From positions 1 through 47,504 of the forward strand of contig PLNW01000123.1 in the NCBI GenBank assembly GCA_003142855.1: a DNA stretch of 47,504 nt. Direction: 5' to 3'. The position numbers and the translations under genes were made by a program. The notes beneath the pieces were generated by a model. The model was not told where the DNA came from. It searched no databases and saw only the letters and a list, made by a program, of their open reading frames with translations. The first letter of the stretch is position 1. Each line of letters opens with the position of its first letter. Below are positions 34,156 through 43,316 of the stretch, in pieces. This DNA comes from Myxococcales bacterium. Lineage in GTDB: Bacteria > Myxococcota_A > Polyangia > Fen-1088.

Positions 34156-34958
34156 AGGAATCCCCACCGCCGCCCACCGCCCACAATCCTCTTGCCTACA
34201 AGAACGATGAGTTCATGGCCACCGACGACGCGCGCCCCCTACGCATTCTGGCCGAGTACATCGAGCCCATGCACCGCTTTGCCCGTCAGGGTATCAGCGG
34301 CACCGTCGTCTTCTTCGGCTCTGCCCGGCTCGACCCCAAGGGACCACTGGGCCGCTACTATGAAGACGCACGCACCCTGGCCCGCTTGCTCACGGCCTGG
34401 TCCTCATGTCTGCCCGCGGGCCCGGGACGCCTGGTGGTGTGCTCGGGCGGCGGCGGCGGCATCATGGAGGCCGCCAACCGCGGTGCCGCCGAGGCGGGCG
34501 GTCGCACGGTGGGACTCAACATCAGTCTGCCCGAGGAGCAGCACACCAACCCCTACGTCACGCCCGAGCTGTCATTCGAGTTCCGCTACTTCTTCATGCG
34601 CAAGCTGTGGTTCGCCCACATGGCGCGCGCCATCGCAGTGTTTCCGGGCGGCTTCGGCACGCTCGACGAAATGTCCGAGATTCTGACCCTGGCGCAGACC
34701 CACAAGCTGGACCGCCGCATCTCGGTGCTGCTCTACGGTGAGAGCTACTGGAAAGAGATCATCAACTTCGATGCCTTGATCCGCTACGGGATGATCAATC
34801 AGGACGACTTGGATCTCTTCCGCTTCGCCGACGATCCGCAGACCGCACTCGCGCTGCTCACTGAAGGCATTGCCTCTGAACTGCAGACGCCGGCATTCGC
34901 GCGCTCGCTCACCGCCAAGAACGCAACCAGTTGGCTCTATCAAAGGAGTGGCGATTGA
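34152..34958 (+). CDS. LOG-family nucleoside-5'-monophosphate phosphoribohydrolase-like protein
   Basis: A 268-residue member of the LOG (lysine-decarboxylase-like) family. The Rossmann-fold strand reads TVVFFGSARLDPKGPLGRYY. The family motifs are CSGGGGGIMEAANRGA and PGGFGTLDEMSEI, the PGGxGTxxE signature of the nucleotide-hydrolysing site. Family members split nucleoside monophosphates, including cytokinin ribotides, into base and ribose phosphate. The longer N-terminus here is common in bacterial LOG proteins. Its start overlaps the YfiM-like gene and its stop overlaps the nuclease gene, so all three are coupled. Confidence 0.9.
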   Translation: MKESPPPPTAHNPLAYKNDEFMATDDARPLRILAEYIEPMHRFARQGISGTVVFFGSARLDPKGPLGRYYEDARTLARLLTAWSSCLPAGPGRLVVCSGGGGGIMEAANRGAAEAGGRTVGLNISLPEEQHTNPYVTPELSFEFRYFFMRKLWFAHMARAIAVFPGGFGTLDEMSEILTLAQTHKLDRRISVLLYGESYWKEIINFDALIRYGMINQDDLDLFRFADDPQTALALLTEGIASELQTPAFARSLTAKNATSWLYQRSGD

Positions 34959-36361
34959 TCGAGATCCAATGCATCGGGGCAGCCCGTCAGGTCACCGGCT
35001 CCAAGCACGTGGTGCGAACGTCGCGGGCCACCATCCTTCTCGACTGCGGTCTGTTCCAGGGCCGCCGCAAAGAATCCGTCGAACAAAATCGCGCCATCGC
35101 CCAGCACGTGCCCATCGATGATCTGGACGCGGTTGTGCTTTCACACGCGCACATCGACCACGCGGGCGCCCTGCCCTTGCTCGCCAAGCGCGGCTATCGG
35201 GGCCCCATCTACGCCACACCCGCGACCCGCGACCTGTGCGGGCCCATGCTGCTCGACGCAGCCATGATTCAAGAAGCCGACTCCCGGCACATCCAGAAGT
35301 TGATCGAGCGCGAACATCTGGACATGGAGCCGGCGCAGTCGCTCTACGACCACAGCGATGTCACCGCGCTGCTGGGCCAGATGGTGGCCCTGCCCTATCG
35401 GCGCGGGCAGGAGATCGCGCCTGGCGTGGTGCTCAAGTTCTTGGATGCCGGGCATGTGCTGGGCAGCGCGGTGGTGGTGCTGGACATCGAGGAAGACGAC
35501 ACGCGCATCGCCTTTGCCGTGGACCTGGGCCGCAAGGGCATGCCCATCCTGCGTGAGCCAGAAGTTCCCAGCGGGATCAACTGCCTCATGATGGAGAGCA
35601 CCTACGGTGACCGCCTGCACGCGCCCATCGAGGAAGTCGGCGACGCCCTGGCCGCAGCCATCAACCGCACGGCCAAGCGGGGCGGTAAGATCATCATCCC
35701 GTGCTTCGCGCTCGAACGCGCGCAGGAGGTGGTCTACGCCCTGAAGCGCCTGCGCAGGGCCAACCAGGTGCCGGCCCTGCCCGTGTACGTGGATTCGCCG
35801 CTGACGGTGAAACTCACCGACGTCTTCAAGATGCACCCCGAATGCTACGACAAGGAAACCTACGCTCTCCTGGTGGGAGGCGATTCGCCTTTTGACTTCG
35901 ACGGCCTCCACTATGTCTCCGACAAGGAAGAATCGAAAGCCCTCGCCGCCAGCGCGGGACCCCACATCATCATCTCGGCCAGCGGCATGTGCGAAGCCGG
36001 CCGCATCCTGCATCACCTGCGCGAAGGCATCGAGGATTCGCGCAACACCATCCTCATCGTCGGCTATCAGGCGCAGAGCACGCTCGGCCGCCGCATCGTG
36101 GAGCGCCAGCGCGAGGTGAAGGTCTTCGGGGTCATGCGACGGCTGGCAGCCGAGGTGGTGGTGCTCAATGGCTTTTCCGCGCACGCCGACCAGAAGGAAC
36201 TCATCGAGTTCGCCGAGAGCGTGCGCAGCCAGGGCAAGCTCCGCCAGGTGCTGCTGGTCCACGGCGAGCCCCCGGCCCAGGCTGCGTTGATCGCCAAGCT
36301 GACCGAGCACGGATTCGCCAGGGTGCACGCGCCCGGACCGGACGAGAAGATTCGCGTTTAG
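34955..36361 (+). CDS. Metallo-beta-lactamase / beta-CASP ribonuclease (CPSF-like)
   Basis: A 468-residue beta-CASP nuclease. The zinc motif is VVLSHAHIDHAGALP near residue 65, with further metal residues in LDAGHVLGSAVVVL. The beta-CASP domain shows IIPCFALERAQEVVYAL, and the RMMBL tail has VVLNGFSAHADQKEL and VLLVHGEPPAQAAL. Such proteins process RNA ends or act as endonucleases. The start is a TTG at 34955 with AAGGAG 6-7 nt upstream; it overlaps the LOG stop (TTGATC around TGA). An in-frame ATG at 34931 would give an extra MALSKEWR and lie inside the LOG gene. The role with LOG is unknown. Confidence 0.92.
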   Translation: MIEIQCIGAARQVTGSKHVVRTSRATILLDCGLFQGRRKESVEQNRAIAQHVPIDDLDAVVLSHAHIDHAGALPLLAKRGYRGPIYATPATRDLCGPMLLDAAMIQEADSRHIQKLIEREHLDMEPAQSLYDHSDVTALLGQMVALPYRRGQEIAPGVVLKFLDAGHVLGSAVVVLDIEEDDTRIAFAVDLGRKGMPILREPEVPSGINCLMMESTYGDRLHAPIEEVGDALAAAINRTAKRGGKIIIPCFALERAQEVVYALKRLRRANQVPALPVYVDSPLTVKLTDVFKMHPECYDKETYALLVGGDSPFDFDGLHYVSDKEESKALAASAGPHIIISASGMCEAGRILHHLREGIEDSRNTILIVGYQAQSTLGRRIVERQREVKVFGVMRRLAAEVVVLNGFSAHADQKELIEFAESVRSQGKLRQVLLVHGEPPAQAALIAKLTEHGFARVHAPGPDEKIRV

Positions 36362-36385
36362 GCTGATGCTCGCAGCTTGACGGCG

Positions 36386-36402
36386 CGAGATGATTCATCT
36401 CG
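36386..36402. repeat. 8-bp dyad downstream of the nuclease gene
   Basis: CGAGATGA and TCATCTCG flank a single T, 24 nt beyond the nuclease stop. It is too tight for a stable RNA hairpin as it stands; it could be a protein-binding dyad. Confidence 0.35.
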
Positions 36403-36409
36403 ACAACCA

Positions 36410-36456
36410 ACCGCCGCCGAGCACGCAGAGGTGAGTGGGGAGGCCACAGAGCCGGA
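36410..36456 (-). repeat. Dispersed repeat, family C, copy 4
   Basis: Read on the minus strand, CTCTGTGGCCTCCCCACTCA then CCTCTGCGTGCTCGGCGG aligns with copies at 3188 and 39836. It lies between the convergent nuclease and VapC genes. Confidence 0.6.
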
Positions 36457-36476
36457 ACAGACGCAGTGATGTTCCG
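36453..36476. terminator. Hairpin between convergent genes, possible two-way terminator
   Basis: CGGAACA (36453-36459) and TGTTCCG (36470-36476) pair perfectly around a 10-nt loop next to repeat C4. It sits between the converging nuclease and toxin genes. No U-tract follows, so termination would be weak or Rho-assisted. Confidence 0.35.
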
Positions 36477-36490
36477 ACGGTCCCCGCCCC

Positions 36491-36886
36491 TCAGCGCCCC
36501 AGCAGGCGCAAGCCGCAGACGTCGCTGAGGGTCTCGAAATCGTGATCGTGCGCCAGGACCTCGAGGTTGCGCTCGATCGCGAGGGCGGCGATCAGGCAGT
36601 CCAATGTCCCGCGCACGGAACGCCCTGCGGCTCGGCAGCGCCGGAAGAGGTTCGCGGCATGTTGGTAGGTCTCGGGGAAGACCGGCTCAAACCAACGGCA
36701 AGTCGCCAGAAGCTCCTGCAGTTCGGCTACGTGCCTTGCGTCGCGGGCCCCGTTTAGAATCTCTTGAAACACGACACCCGTGATGAACAAAGGATCCCCT
36801 TGCTCGAAGGCGATGGTCAGAATCCGATCAGGCCGCGAGCCAGTGGCGCGCAGCCACTCGATCCATGCGGAGGTGTCGACCAGCAT
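36491..36886 (-). CDS. vapC: VapC-family PIN-domain toxin
   Basis: A 131-residue PIN ribonuclease. Its acidic residues are in MLVDTSAWIEWLR, VFQEILNGAR, GTLDCLIAALAI and LEVLAHDHDFETLS, the standard VapC arrangement. It is distinct in sequence from the PIN toxin at 10570. It begins 12 nt after the antitoxin stop on the same strand. The pair is a type II toxin-antitoxin module; the RNA target is unknown. Confidence 0.93.
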   Translation of the reverse strand: MLVDTSAWIEWLRATGSRPDRILTIAFEQGDPLFITGVVFQEILNGARDARHVAELQELLATCRWFEPVFPETYQHAANLFRRCRAAGRSVRGTLDCLIAALAIERNLEVLAHDHDFETLSDVCGLRLLGR

Positions 36887-36898
36887 GGCAACGGCCCG

Positions 36899-37096
36899 CT
36901 ACCGCGCTTTCCGCATCTCGGAAAGGTTTCCCGTCCAACCGGATCCCCGGAGACGAACCGCCAGACGGCGCTGCTCCTCCCGATCGACCATTTCCTCCAG
37001 CGCCCGTCCCAGAATCTCTCGCATCGTCCGGACGCCAGTGAGTTTCCGAGCACGGGCGATCAGGCGAGGGTCCACGACCACATTGGTGCGTTTCAT
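36899..37096 (-). CDS. vapB: VapB-type antitoxin
   Basis: A 65-residue protein starting MKRTNVVVDPRLIARARKLT, the ribbon-helix-helix start typical of VapB (DUF2191-like) antitoxins. It ends WTGNLSEMRKAR, the usual toxin-wrapping tail. AAGG and a good promoter lie directly upstream. The antitoxin gene precedes its toxin, the normal order. Confidence 0.9.
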   Translation of the reverse strand: MKRTNVVVDPRLIARARKLTGVRTMREILGRALEEMVDREEQRRLAVRLRGSGWTGNLSEMRKAR

Positions 37097-37102
37097 ACAC
37101 CT

Positions 37103-37131
37103 TTTCTACACCAACGCGGCGGAGTCTGCAA
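37103..37131 (-). promoter_or_regulatory. Sigma-70 promoter of vapBC
   Basis: On the minus strand TTGCAG (37131-37126) and TAGAAA (37108-37103) are exactly 17 bp apart. TAGAAA ends 6 nt before the ATG at 37096. The RNA would start at or next to the codon; the AAGG that looks like a Shine-Dalgarno overlaps the end of the -10 box and would be mostly outside the transcript. Confidence 0.5.
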
Positions 37132-37220
37132 GCCACGATCTGCGTGTTGCTCTTCTGGCTCGATCGAAAAGGCGGCCAGGCTAGCGATCAGGCCCAACAT
37201 CCACAAATTCCGCCGCATGA

Positions 37221-37409
37221 CTACTTGACCTCCCAGCAGTTCATGCCCGCGCCGCTGCAAAGACTGCTCGACTGATGGTAGGGCTCGCGGCTTCCGGCAG
37301 TCAGCGCTTGATGCAACTTGGGCGGCACCGTTGCGCCCCAAAGCAAGGGGCGACCACAGGTTGCCCGTAGGTAAGACGTGATGCGGGCGGGTCGGGGGCA
37401 TACGGCCGG
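37221..37409 (-). pseudogene. Possible remnant of an exported protein gene
   Basis: A 62-codon open frame with protein-like sequence but no usable start: ITSYLRATCGRPLLWGATVP, PKLHQALTAGSREPYHQSSS, LCSGAGMNCWEVK. It is closed upstream by a TGA at 37410. The even spread of residues and three cysteines look more like real protein than chance, so I read it as the end of a lost gene. Just after it a frame starts MRRNLWMLGLIASLAAFS, but that one runs through the vapB promoter and is unlikely to be real. The rest of 37132-37508 holds only a hairpin. Confidence 0.3.
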
Positions 37410-37412
37410 TCA

Positions 37413-37431
37413 GGGCGACCTGCGGTCGCCC
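37413..37431. repeat. Perfect 8-bp hairpin upstream of zwf
   Basis: GGGCGACC (37413-37420) and GGTCGCCC (37424-37431) pair perfectly around TGC. It lies about 78 nt upstream of the zwf start. Without a U-tract it is neither a clear terminator nor a recognised riboswitch. Confidence 0.5.
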
Positions 37432-37508
37432 ATTCCAGGCGGTGGTGCGAACGGATCAACCTGTTGCCTCTCGCCCGGGCACGCGGGGGAGGCTATGCTT
37501 GGTCCGAC

Positions 37509-39074
37509 ATGGACGAGCGACAGTGTCTATTGGTGATCTTTGGTGCTTCGGGCGATCTCACGCGACGCAAGCTCATTCCTGGCTTGTTCGAGTTGCACGT
37601 CGCGGGGTTGCTCTCCTCGCATGTGGGCGTGCTCGGCATCAGTCGCACGCCCCTGACGGACGATCAGTTTCGCGAGCGCGTGAAGGCCGCGTGCCAAGAA
37701 CGGCGTGGCTTCGACGAAGACCGTTGGCGCACCTTCGCCGGCCGCCTGCACTACCTGGCCGCCGACGCTGCGCACGCCCGGGACTGGCCGCGCATCACCC
37801 AGTCCCTCTGCCAGCAACAGACAACCCACGGCACGGGCGGTGAGATTCTGTTCTATCTCTCGGTCGGTCCAGAGCTCTATGAAAGCATCATCCAGAACAT
37901 CGGCGCTGCCCAGCTGGGCAAGGGCCCGCGGCGCTGGTGCTCGGCCGAGACCAACCCTGAGGCTCGACAGCGCATCATCGTCGAGAAGCCCTTTGGCCAC
38001 GACCTGCAGAGCGCGGAGAACTTGAACCGCGTCCTGGGCCGCGTTTTCGACGATGAGGATGTGTTCCGCATCGATCACTACCTGGGCAAAGAGACGGTGC
38101 AAAATCTACTGGTCTTCCGCTTCGCCAACCTGCTCTTCGAGCCGCTGTGGAACCGGCTGTACATCGATCACGTACAAATCACGGCAGCCGAGACCGTGGG
38201 CGTGGGCAGTCGCGCCGCCTACTACAATTCCGCCGGGGCCATGCGCGACATGATCCAGAGCCATCTGCTGCAGCTCATGGCGGTGGTGGCCATGGAGCCG
38301 CCCACCTCGTTCCGCGCCTCTGACCTGCGCAGCGAGCAGCGCCACGTGCTGGAGGCGGTGCGCCCCATCTCCCCGGATGAGGTGCCCCGAGTTGCCGTGC
38401 GTGCCCAGTACACTCGTGCCCAGACTGACGGCGCGGTCGCGCCCGCGTATCGCGAGGAACCCAACGTGCCGGCCGACAGCTCGTGCGACACATTTGCGGC
38501 ACTCAAACTCTTCATCGACAACTGGCGATGGGAGGGCGTGCCCTTCTTCCTGCGCACGGGCAAGTGCATGCGGCGCAAGCTCACCCAGTTCGTCATCAAC
38601 TTCAAACCGGCCCCGCAGCTGTTCCACAACGTCGACGGCGGCGACATCCGACCGCGCCCAAACCGCCTGGTCGTCAACGTACAGCCCGACGAAGGCATCA
38701 GCCTGCGCTTCGAAGGCAAAGTTCCCGGCCTGGGCCTGCACATCCAGTCGGCCGTGCTCGACTTCGACTATCGCCAGCAATTCAGCGCCGAACCGTTCGA
38801 GGCCTATGCGACGCTGCTGCTGGAGGCCATCCACGGCAACCAGTCGCACTACAAGGATCGTCATGAGATCGAGGCCGCCTGGCGCATCGTCATGCCCGTG
38901 CTCGACTACTGGCGCGACCATCCGGGCGAAGGCCTGGTCACCTATCCCGCGGGAAGTTGGGGACCTGCCGCGGCCGACGAGCTGATCCAGCCACACGGGC
39001 CCTGGCGCAACCCGGAGACCACGGTGTCGCGGACCGAGCCGGCGGCTCCGCCCGATTTCGACTTGCCGCCATGA
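37509..39074 (+). CDS. zwf: Glucose-6-phosphate 1-dehydrogenase
   Basis: Oxidises glucose 6-phosphate to the 6-phosphogluconolactone, making NADPH for biosynthesis. The coenzyme loop is VIFGASGDLTRRKL. The substrate site is RIDHYLGKETVQNLLVFRFA, preceded by IIVEKPFGHDL. Length (521 aa from the ATG at 37509) is normal. A TATGCT box ends 9 nt before this ATG; an in-frame ATG at 37464 lies in upstream DNA and lacks family sequence. The stop overlaps the lactonase gene by four bases, so the two pentose-phosphate steps are coupled. Confidence 0.97.
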   Translation: MDERQCLLVIFGASGDLTRRKLIPGLFELHVAGLLSSHVGVLGISRTPLTDDQFRERVKAACQERRGFDEDRWRTFAGRLHYLAADAAHARDWPRITQSLCQQQTTHGTGGEILFYLSVGPELYESIIQNIGAAQLGKGPRRWCSAETNPEARQRIIVEKPFGHDLQSAENLNRVLGRVFDDEDVFRIDHYLGKETVQNLLVFRFANLLFEPLWNRLYIDHVQITAAETVGVGSRAAYYNSAGAMRDMIQSHLLQLMAVVAMEPPTSFRASDLRSEQRHVLEAVRPISPDEVPRVAVRAQYTRAQTDGAVAPAYREEPNVPADSSCDTFAALKLFIDNWRWEGVPFFLRTGKCMRRKLTQFVINFKPAPQLFHNVDGGDIRPRPNRLVVNVQPDEGISLRFEGKVPGLGLHIQSAVLDFDYRQQFSAEPFEAYATLLLEAIHGNQSHYKDRHEIEAAWRIVMPVLDYWRDHPGEGLVTYPAGSWGPAAADELIQPHGPWRNPETTVSRTEPAAPPDFDLPP

Positions 39075-39817
39075 GCGCGCCGGACGATCTTCGCGGATTG
39101 CGCGGCCGGCTGGTGATCGACGCGTCGGCCGAGCTGGTGGCGCAGCGATTGGCCCACGATCTCATCCGCGCTCTGGACCAGCGGATTGCTGAGGCCGGCA
39201 GCGCGCACCTGGCTCTCTCGGGTGGTACCAGCCCGCAGAGGCTCTATCAACGGCTGGCAACGGATGCTGGCTATGCCGCGAGCGACTGGGCCCAAACCCA
39301 CCTGTGGCTGGTCGACGAGCGCTGCGTGCCTGAAGCCGATCCCAGGCTGAACTTCGCCATGATTCGCTCCGCGCTGGTCGACCAGGTGCCCATTCCCCCT
39401 GCGCAGGTCCATCCCATGCCTGTCGGCCTGCCCGACGGTGATCGTCGCTACGAGGTCGATCTACGCCGAGCTCTTGCCGACGGCCGTCTCGATGCCGCTG
39501 TTCTGGGCATGGGTCCTGACGGGCACACCGCCAGCCTCTTTCCCTATTCGCCGGCTCTCGACGAGCGCCAAGCTTGGGTGCGTTTCAACGATGGCGAGCG
39601 TGTGTTGCAGCCCCGCCCGCGCATGACCCTGACCTACCCCGTGCTCTGCGCCACTCGCTTCTTGGCCGTGCTGGTCACCGGCGCCAGCAAGCACGCAGCC
39701 CTGCTCGCTGCCGCCCAAGCACCCGACGATCTGCACGCGCATCCGATCGTAGGCATCAGGCCCGTCCATGACAGCAAGCTGGTCTGGTACCTGGACCGCG
39801 CCGCAGCCGACGGATAG
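39071..39817 (+). CDS. pgl: 6-phosphogluconolactonase
   Basis: Hydrolyses the lactone made by Zwf. It has 248 residues from the ATG at 39071, which overlaps the zwf stop (ATGA). Family motifs: LALSGGTSPQRLYQRL, LWLVDERCVPEADPRLNFAM and LGMGPDGHTASLFP. The lactonase is of the DevB type. The 6-phosphogluconate dehydrogenase is not in the window. The gene ends beside a family C repeat. Confidence 0.96.
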   Translation: MSAPDDLRGLRGRLVIDASAELVAQRLAHDLIRALDQRIAEAGSAHLALSGGTSPQRLYQRLATDAGYAASDWAQTHLWLVDERCVPEADPRLNFAMIRSALVDQVPIPPAQVHPMPVGLPDGDRRYEVDLRRALADGRLDAAVLGMGPDGHTASLFPYSPALDERQAWVRFNDGERVLQPRPRMTLTYPVLCATRFLAVLVTGASKHAALLAAAQAPDDLHAHPIVGIRPVHDSKLVWYLDRAAADG

Positions 39818-39835
39818 GCACGTCCTTCACAGGTA

Positions 39836-39882
39836 CCCTCTGTGCCCTCCCCTCTCCCCTCAGTGTTCTCAGCCGCGCAGCA
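39836..39882 (+). repeat. Dispersed repeat, family C, copy 5
   Basis: CCCTCTGTGCCCTCCCCTC then CCCCTCAGTGTTCTCAGCCG is nearly identical to copy 2 (3188). It lies between the convergent pgl and SUKH/TPR genes. Confidence 0.7.
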
Positions 39883-39915
39883 CTACCCAACCAAACCCGC
39901 TCCCTTCGCCGCTTC

Positions 39916-41703
39916 TCAACTAGGAGCACTCATCAACTCGCGCTCCGCCTCGCGCAAGGTGCGCCGCCATTCCACGTCGTTGGGACAAGCCGCCACGGCC
40001 TTGCGGTACATGCGGACGGCGTCGCCGATGCGACCCACGCGACGGAGCAGATCGCCGTAGTCGATCAAAGTCTGATGGCAGCCGTCGCGGTCGAAGCGCA
40101 GCGCCCGTTCAAAAAGTTCGGCCGCCCGATCGTCATGACCGGCCCGGCTGTGTTCCCGCGCAGCCTGGTGCAGGACCCAGTGGTCCTCGGGCTCCATGTG
40201 CATGGCCAGGTCGTAGGCTTCCGCTGCCTCGTGATGGCGATCCATGTCGGCAAGGATGTCGCCCTTGACGGCAGCCACGAAGAACGAATCGCCTCCGCGT
40301 TCCTGGGCGGCCAGGGTGGCATCGAGCGCTTCCCGCGTTCGCCCCTGCTCCAGCAGCGCCTGGGCCAGCTTGGCAAATCCCGTGGCAAAGCTGGCGTCGC
40401 GCCGGATCGCCTCACGAAAGGCCTCCTCGGCCCGAACCGCTTGGCGCGATTCCAGACACGCGTCTCCCAGTTCGCGCCACCCATCAACCAACGCCGGATT
40501 GAGCTCGGTCGCGCAACGGGCGGCATCGAGCGCGCCGCGGTCGTGGCACGCATTCATGGCCTCAGCCATGACCGCATGGCAAATGGCCAAGTCCGGCCGC
40601 TGGTTGACCGCCGCCCGCGCATGTTGCACGGCCTGCTCCAGTTCACCTTGATCCAGCGAATCGCGCGCCGCCGCGATAGATCGAAGTGCTGTCTCCAACT
40701 TGGCACTGGACTCACGCATCCGCACGATGTCCGTGTCACCGGGGACCAACGCCTCCACCACTTTGCTGGCCAAGGCCGCCCGCACCCCATCACCAGCCGC
40801 GTGGGCGCGCATAGCTTCGCCGCGCCAGTAGGCCCCGGTCGATGCCGCCGCAGCGCCGAGCAGATCTTTGGCCCGCGCCGCGCCTGCCAAGTCTCCCCGC
40901 TCCTGTGCCAGTACAAGCGAAATAGCGGCTGCGTCCAGGCGCGCGTCGTCGTCGCGCGCGGTCATCGGGTCTGACCCAATGGCATCGTCCAGCGCCGCCT
41001 GCGCGCGAGTATTGTCGCCGTGGTCGAGTGCCCGCAGCGCCAGCGCGGTCAGCAGGGCAGGACCGGGCGGACTGGCACAGCCCAACGCTTCGGCCAGCGC
41101 CTTGTCGATCTCGTCCTTGTTGCCTTGGTCTTCAAGCTGGTCGATGAGACGCACCCAGTGCTCGGCGAGACCTGGATCGCGCCGACACAGCTCGCGCGCC
41201 ACCGCCGTGGGGTCGGCGCCGGGACCGGCTAGAAGCTCGCCCAGACAGGCGTAGATGAAACGCAAGAAGCTCGAGCCGACGCGGTCGACGCTGTGGCCGG
41301 CCAGCTCAACCACAGAGCACTCGCCCTCTCCTGCCCCGTCGAGGTCCAAGGCGAAAAGACGCGGGCCCCGTTCCGCCACGGGCCATAGGCCCTTGAGTTC
41401 GGCCGGGCGTTCCGGGTCACTGGCCCGGCGCAGACTCTCGTCGAGAGACAGAAGTCGCAGGCCGGGATCGCACGAACCGCCGCCGCCTGCCCCTTGCGTG
41501 GGCTGAAGCGTGTTCACAGGCAGCCAGCCGCCATCGTAACGCGAAACAAACGCGGCATATCCAACCGGCGCAGCCCGGTCCAGAAGGTCCTTGAGTCGGG
41601 CCAAACGCGCCTCGCCCGCTGCAGCCCTGGCCAGCACCGCGCCCGGAAGGCGGGCGCACTCGGCTTCGATCTCGAGCAAGAGCATGTTGACGGGGTCGGC
41701 CAT
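39916..41703 (-). CDS. SUKH (SMI1/KNR4)-like domain fused to TPR repeats
   Basis: A 595-residue soluble protein. Residues about 40-165 resemble a SUKH (SMI1/KNR4) domain: AAFVSRYDGGWLPV, LRLLSLDESL, LWPVAERGPRLFALDLDG, and VGSSFLRFIYACLGEL. The rest is TPR-like repeats, clearest from residue 380 on (ACLESRQAVRAEEAFREAIR, KLAQALLEQGRTREALDATL). SUKH domains often serve as immunity or binding modules, and TPRs bind partners. The ATG at 41703 has a TTGCTT/TATATC promoter ending 10 nt upstream. An open frame continues to 42006 but only through the neighbouring regulator. The SUKH call is moderate and the function is unknown. Confidence 0.7.
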   Translation of the reverse strand: MADPVNMLLLEIEAECARLPGAVLARAAAGEARLARLKDLLDRAAPVGYAAFVSRYDGGWLPVNTLQPTQGAGGGGSCDPGLRLLSLDESLRRASDPERPAELKGLWPVAERGPRLFALDLDGAGEGECSVVELAGHSVDRVGSSFLRFIYACLGELLAGPGADPTAVARELCRRDPGLAEHWVRLIDQLEDQGNKDEIDKALAEALGCASPPGPALLTALALRALDHGDNTRAQAALDDAIGSDPMTARDDDARLDAAAISLVLAQERGDLAGAARAKDLLGAAAASTGAYWRGEAMRAHAAGDGVRAALASKVVEALVPGDTDIVRMRESSAKLETALRSIAAARDSLDQGELEQAVQHARAAVNQRPDLAICHAVMAEAMNACHDRGALDAARCATELNPALVDGWRELGDACLESRQAVRAEEAFREAIRRDASFATGFAKLAQALLEQGRTREALDATLAAQERGGDSFFVAAVKGDILADMDRHHEAAEAYDLAMHMEPEDHWVLHQAAREHSRAGHDDRAAELFERALRFDRDGCHQTLIDYGDLLRRVGRIGDAVRMYRKAVAACPNDVEWRRTLREAERELMSAPS

Positions 41704-41713
41704 CACCCTGGGG

Positions 41714-41742
41714 GATATACGCAGGCACTTGGTGCCAAGCAA
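41714..41742 (-). promoter_or_regulatory. Sigma-70 promoter of the SUKH/TPR gene
   Basis: On the minus strand TTGCTT (41742-41737) and TATATC (41719-41714) are exactly 17 bp apart; TATATC ends 10 nt before the ATG at 41703. Transcription should begin within a few bases of the start codon. Confidence 0.5.
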
Positions 41743-41765
41743 GCGCAAACACAGACTCGCTCGCC

Positions 41766-41794
41766 TTGACCAGCGCGCTGGAAGGCGCGACACT
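41766..41794 (+). promoter_or_regulatory. Weak candidate promoter of the sigma-54 activator gene
   Basis: TTGACC (41766-41771) and GACACT (41789-41794) are 17 bp apart, about 80 nt before the activator's start. The -10 box matches only half its consensus. It would be divergent from, and close to, the SUKH/TPR promoter. Confidence 0.25.
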
Positions 41795-41877
41795 AGGAGA
41801 GCTGCCGTGTTGATCCCTCCTGGGAAACGATTATTGGACGACGCGCCACACGGGTGTGCGGAGAAGCGAGACTGACG

Positions 41878-43275
<1,398 letters not shown>

Positions 43276-43316
43276 TAGCTGATTCTTGCTCCGCAACCAG
43301 AGGGCGTGAAGAAAGA

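Noticed and set aside
37093..37218. Short signal-like frame MRRNLWMLGLIASLAAFS
   Set aside because: It runs through the vapB promoter and start and has no independent support.
37413..37431. Perfect hairpin upstream of zwf as a riboswitch or terminator
   Set aside because: There is only one short stem, no U-tract and no wider fold.
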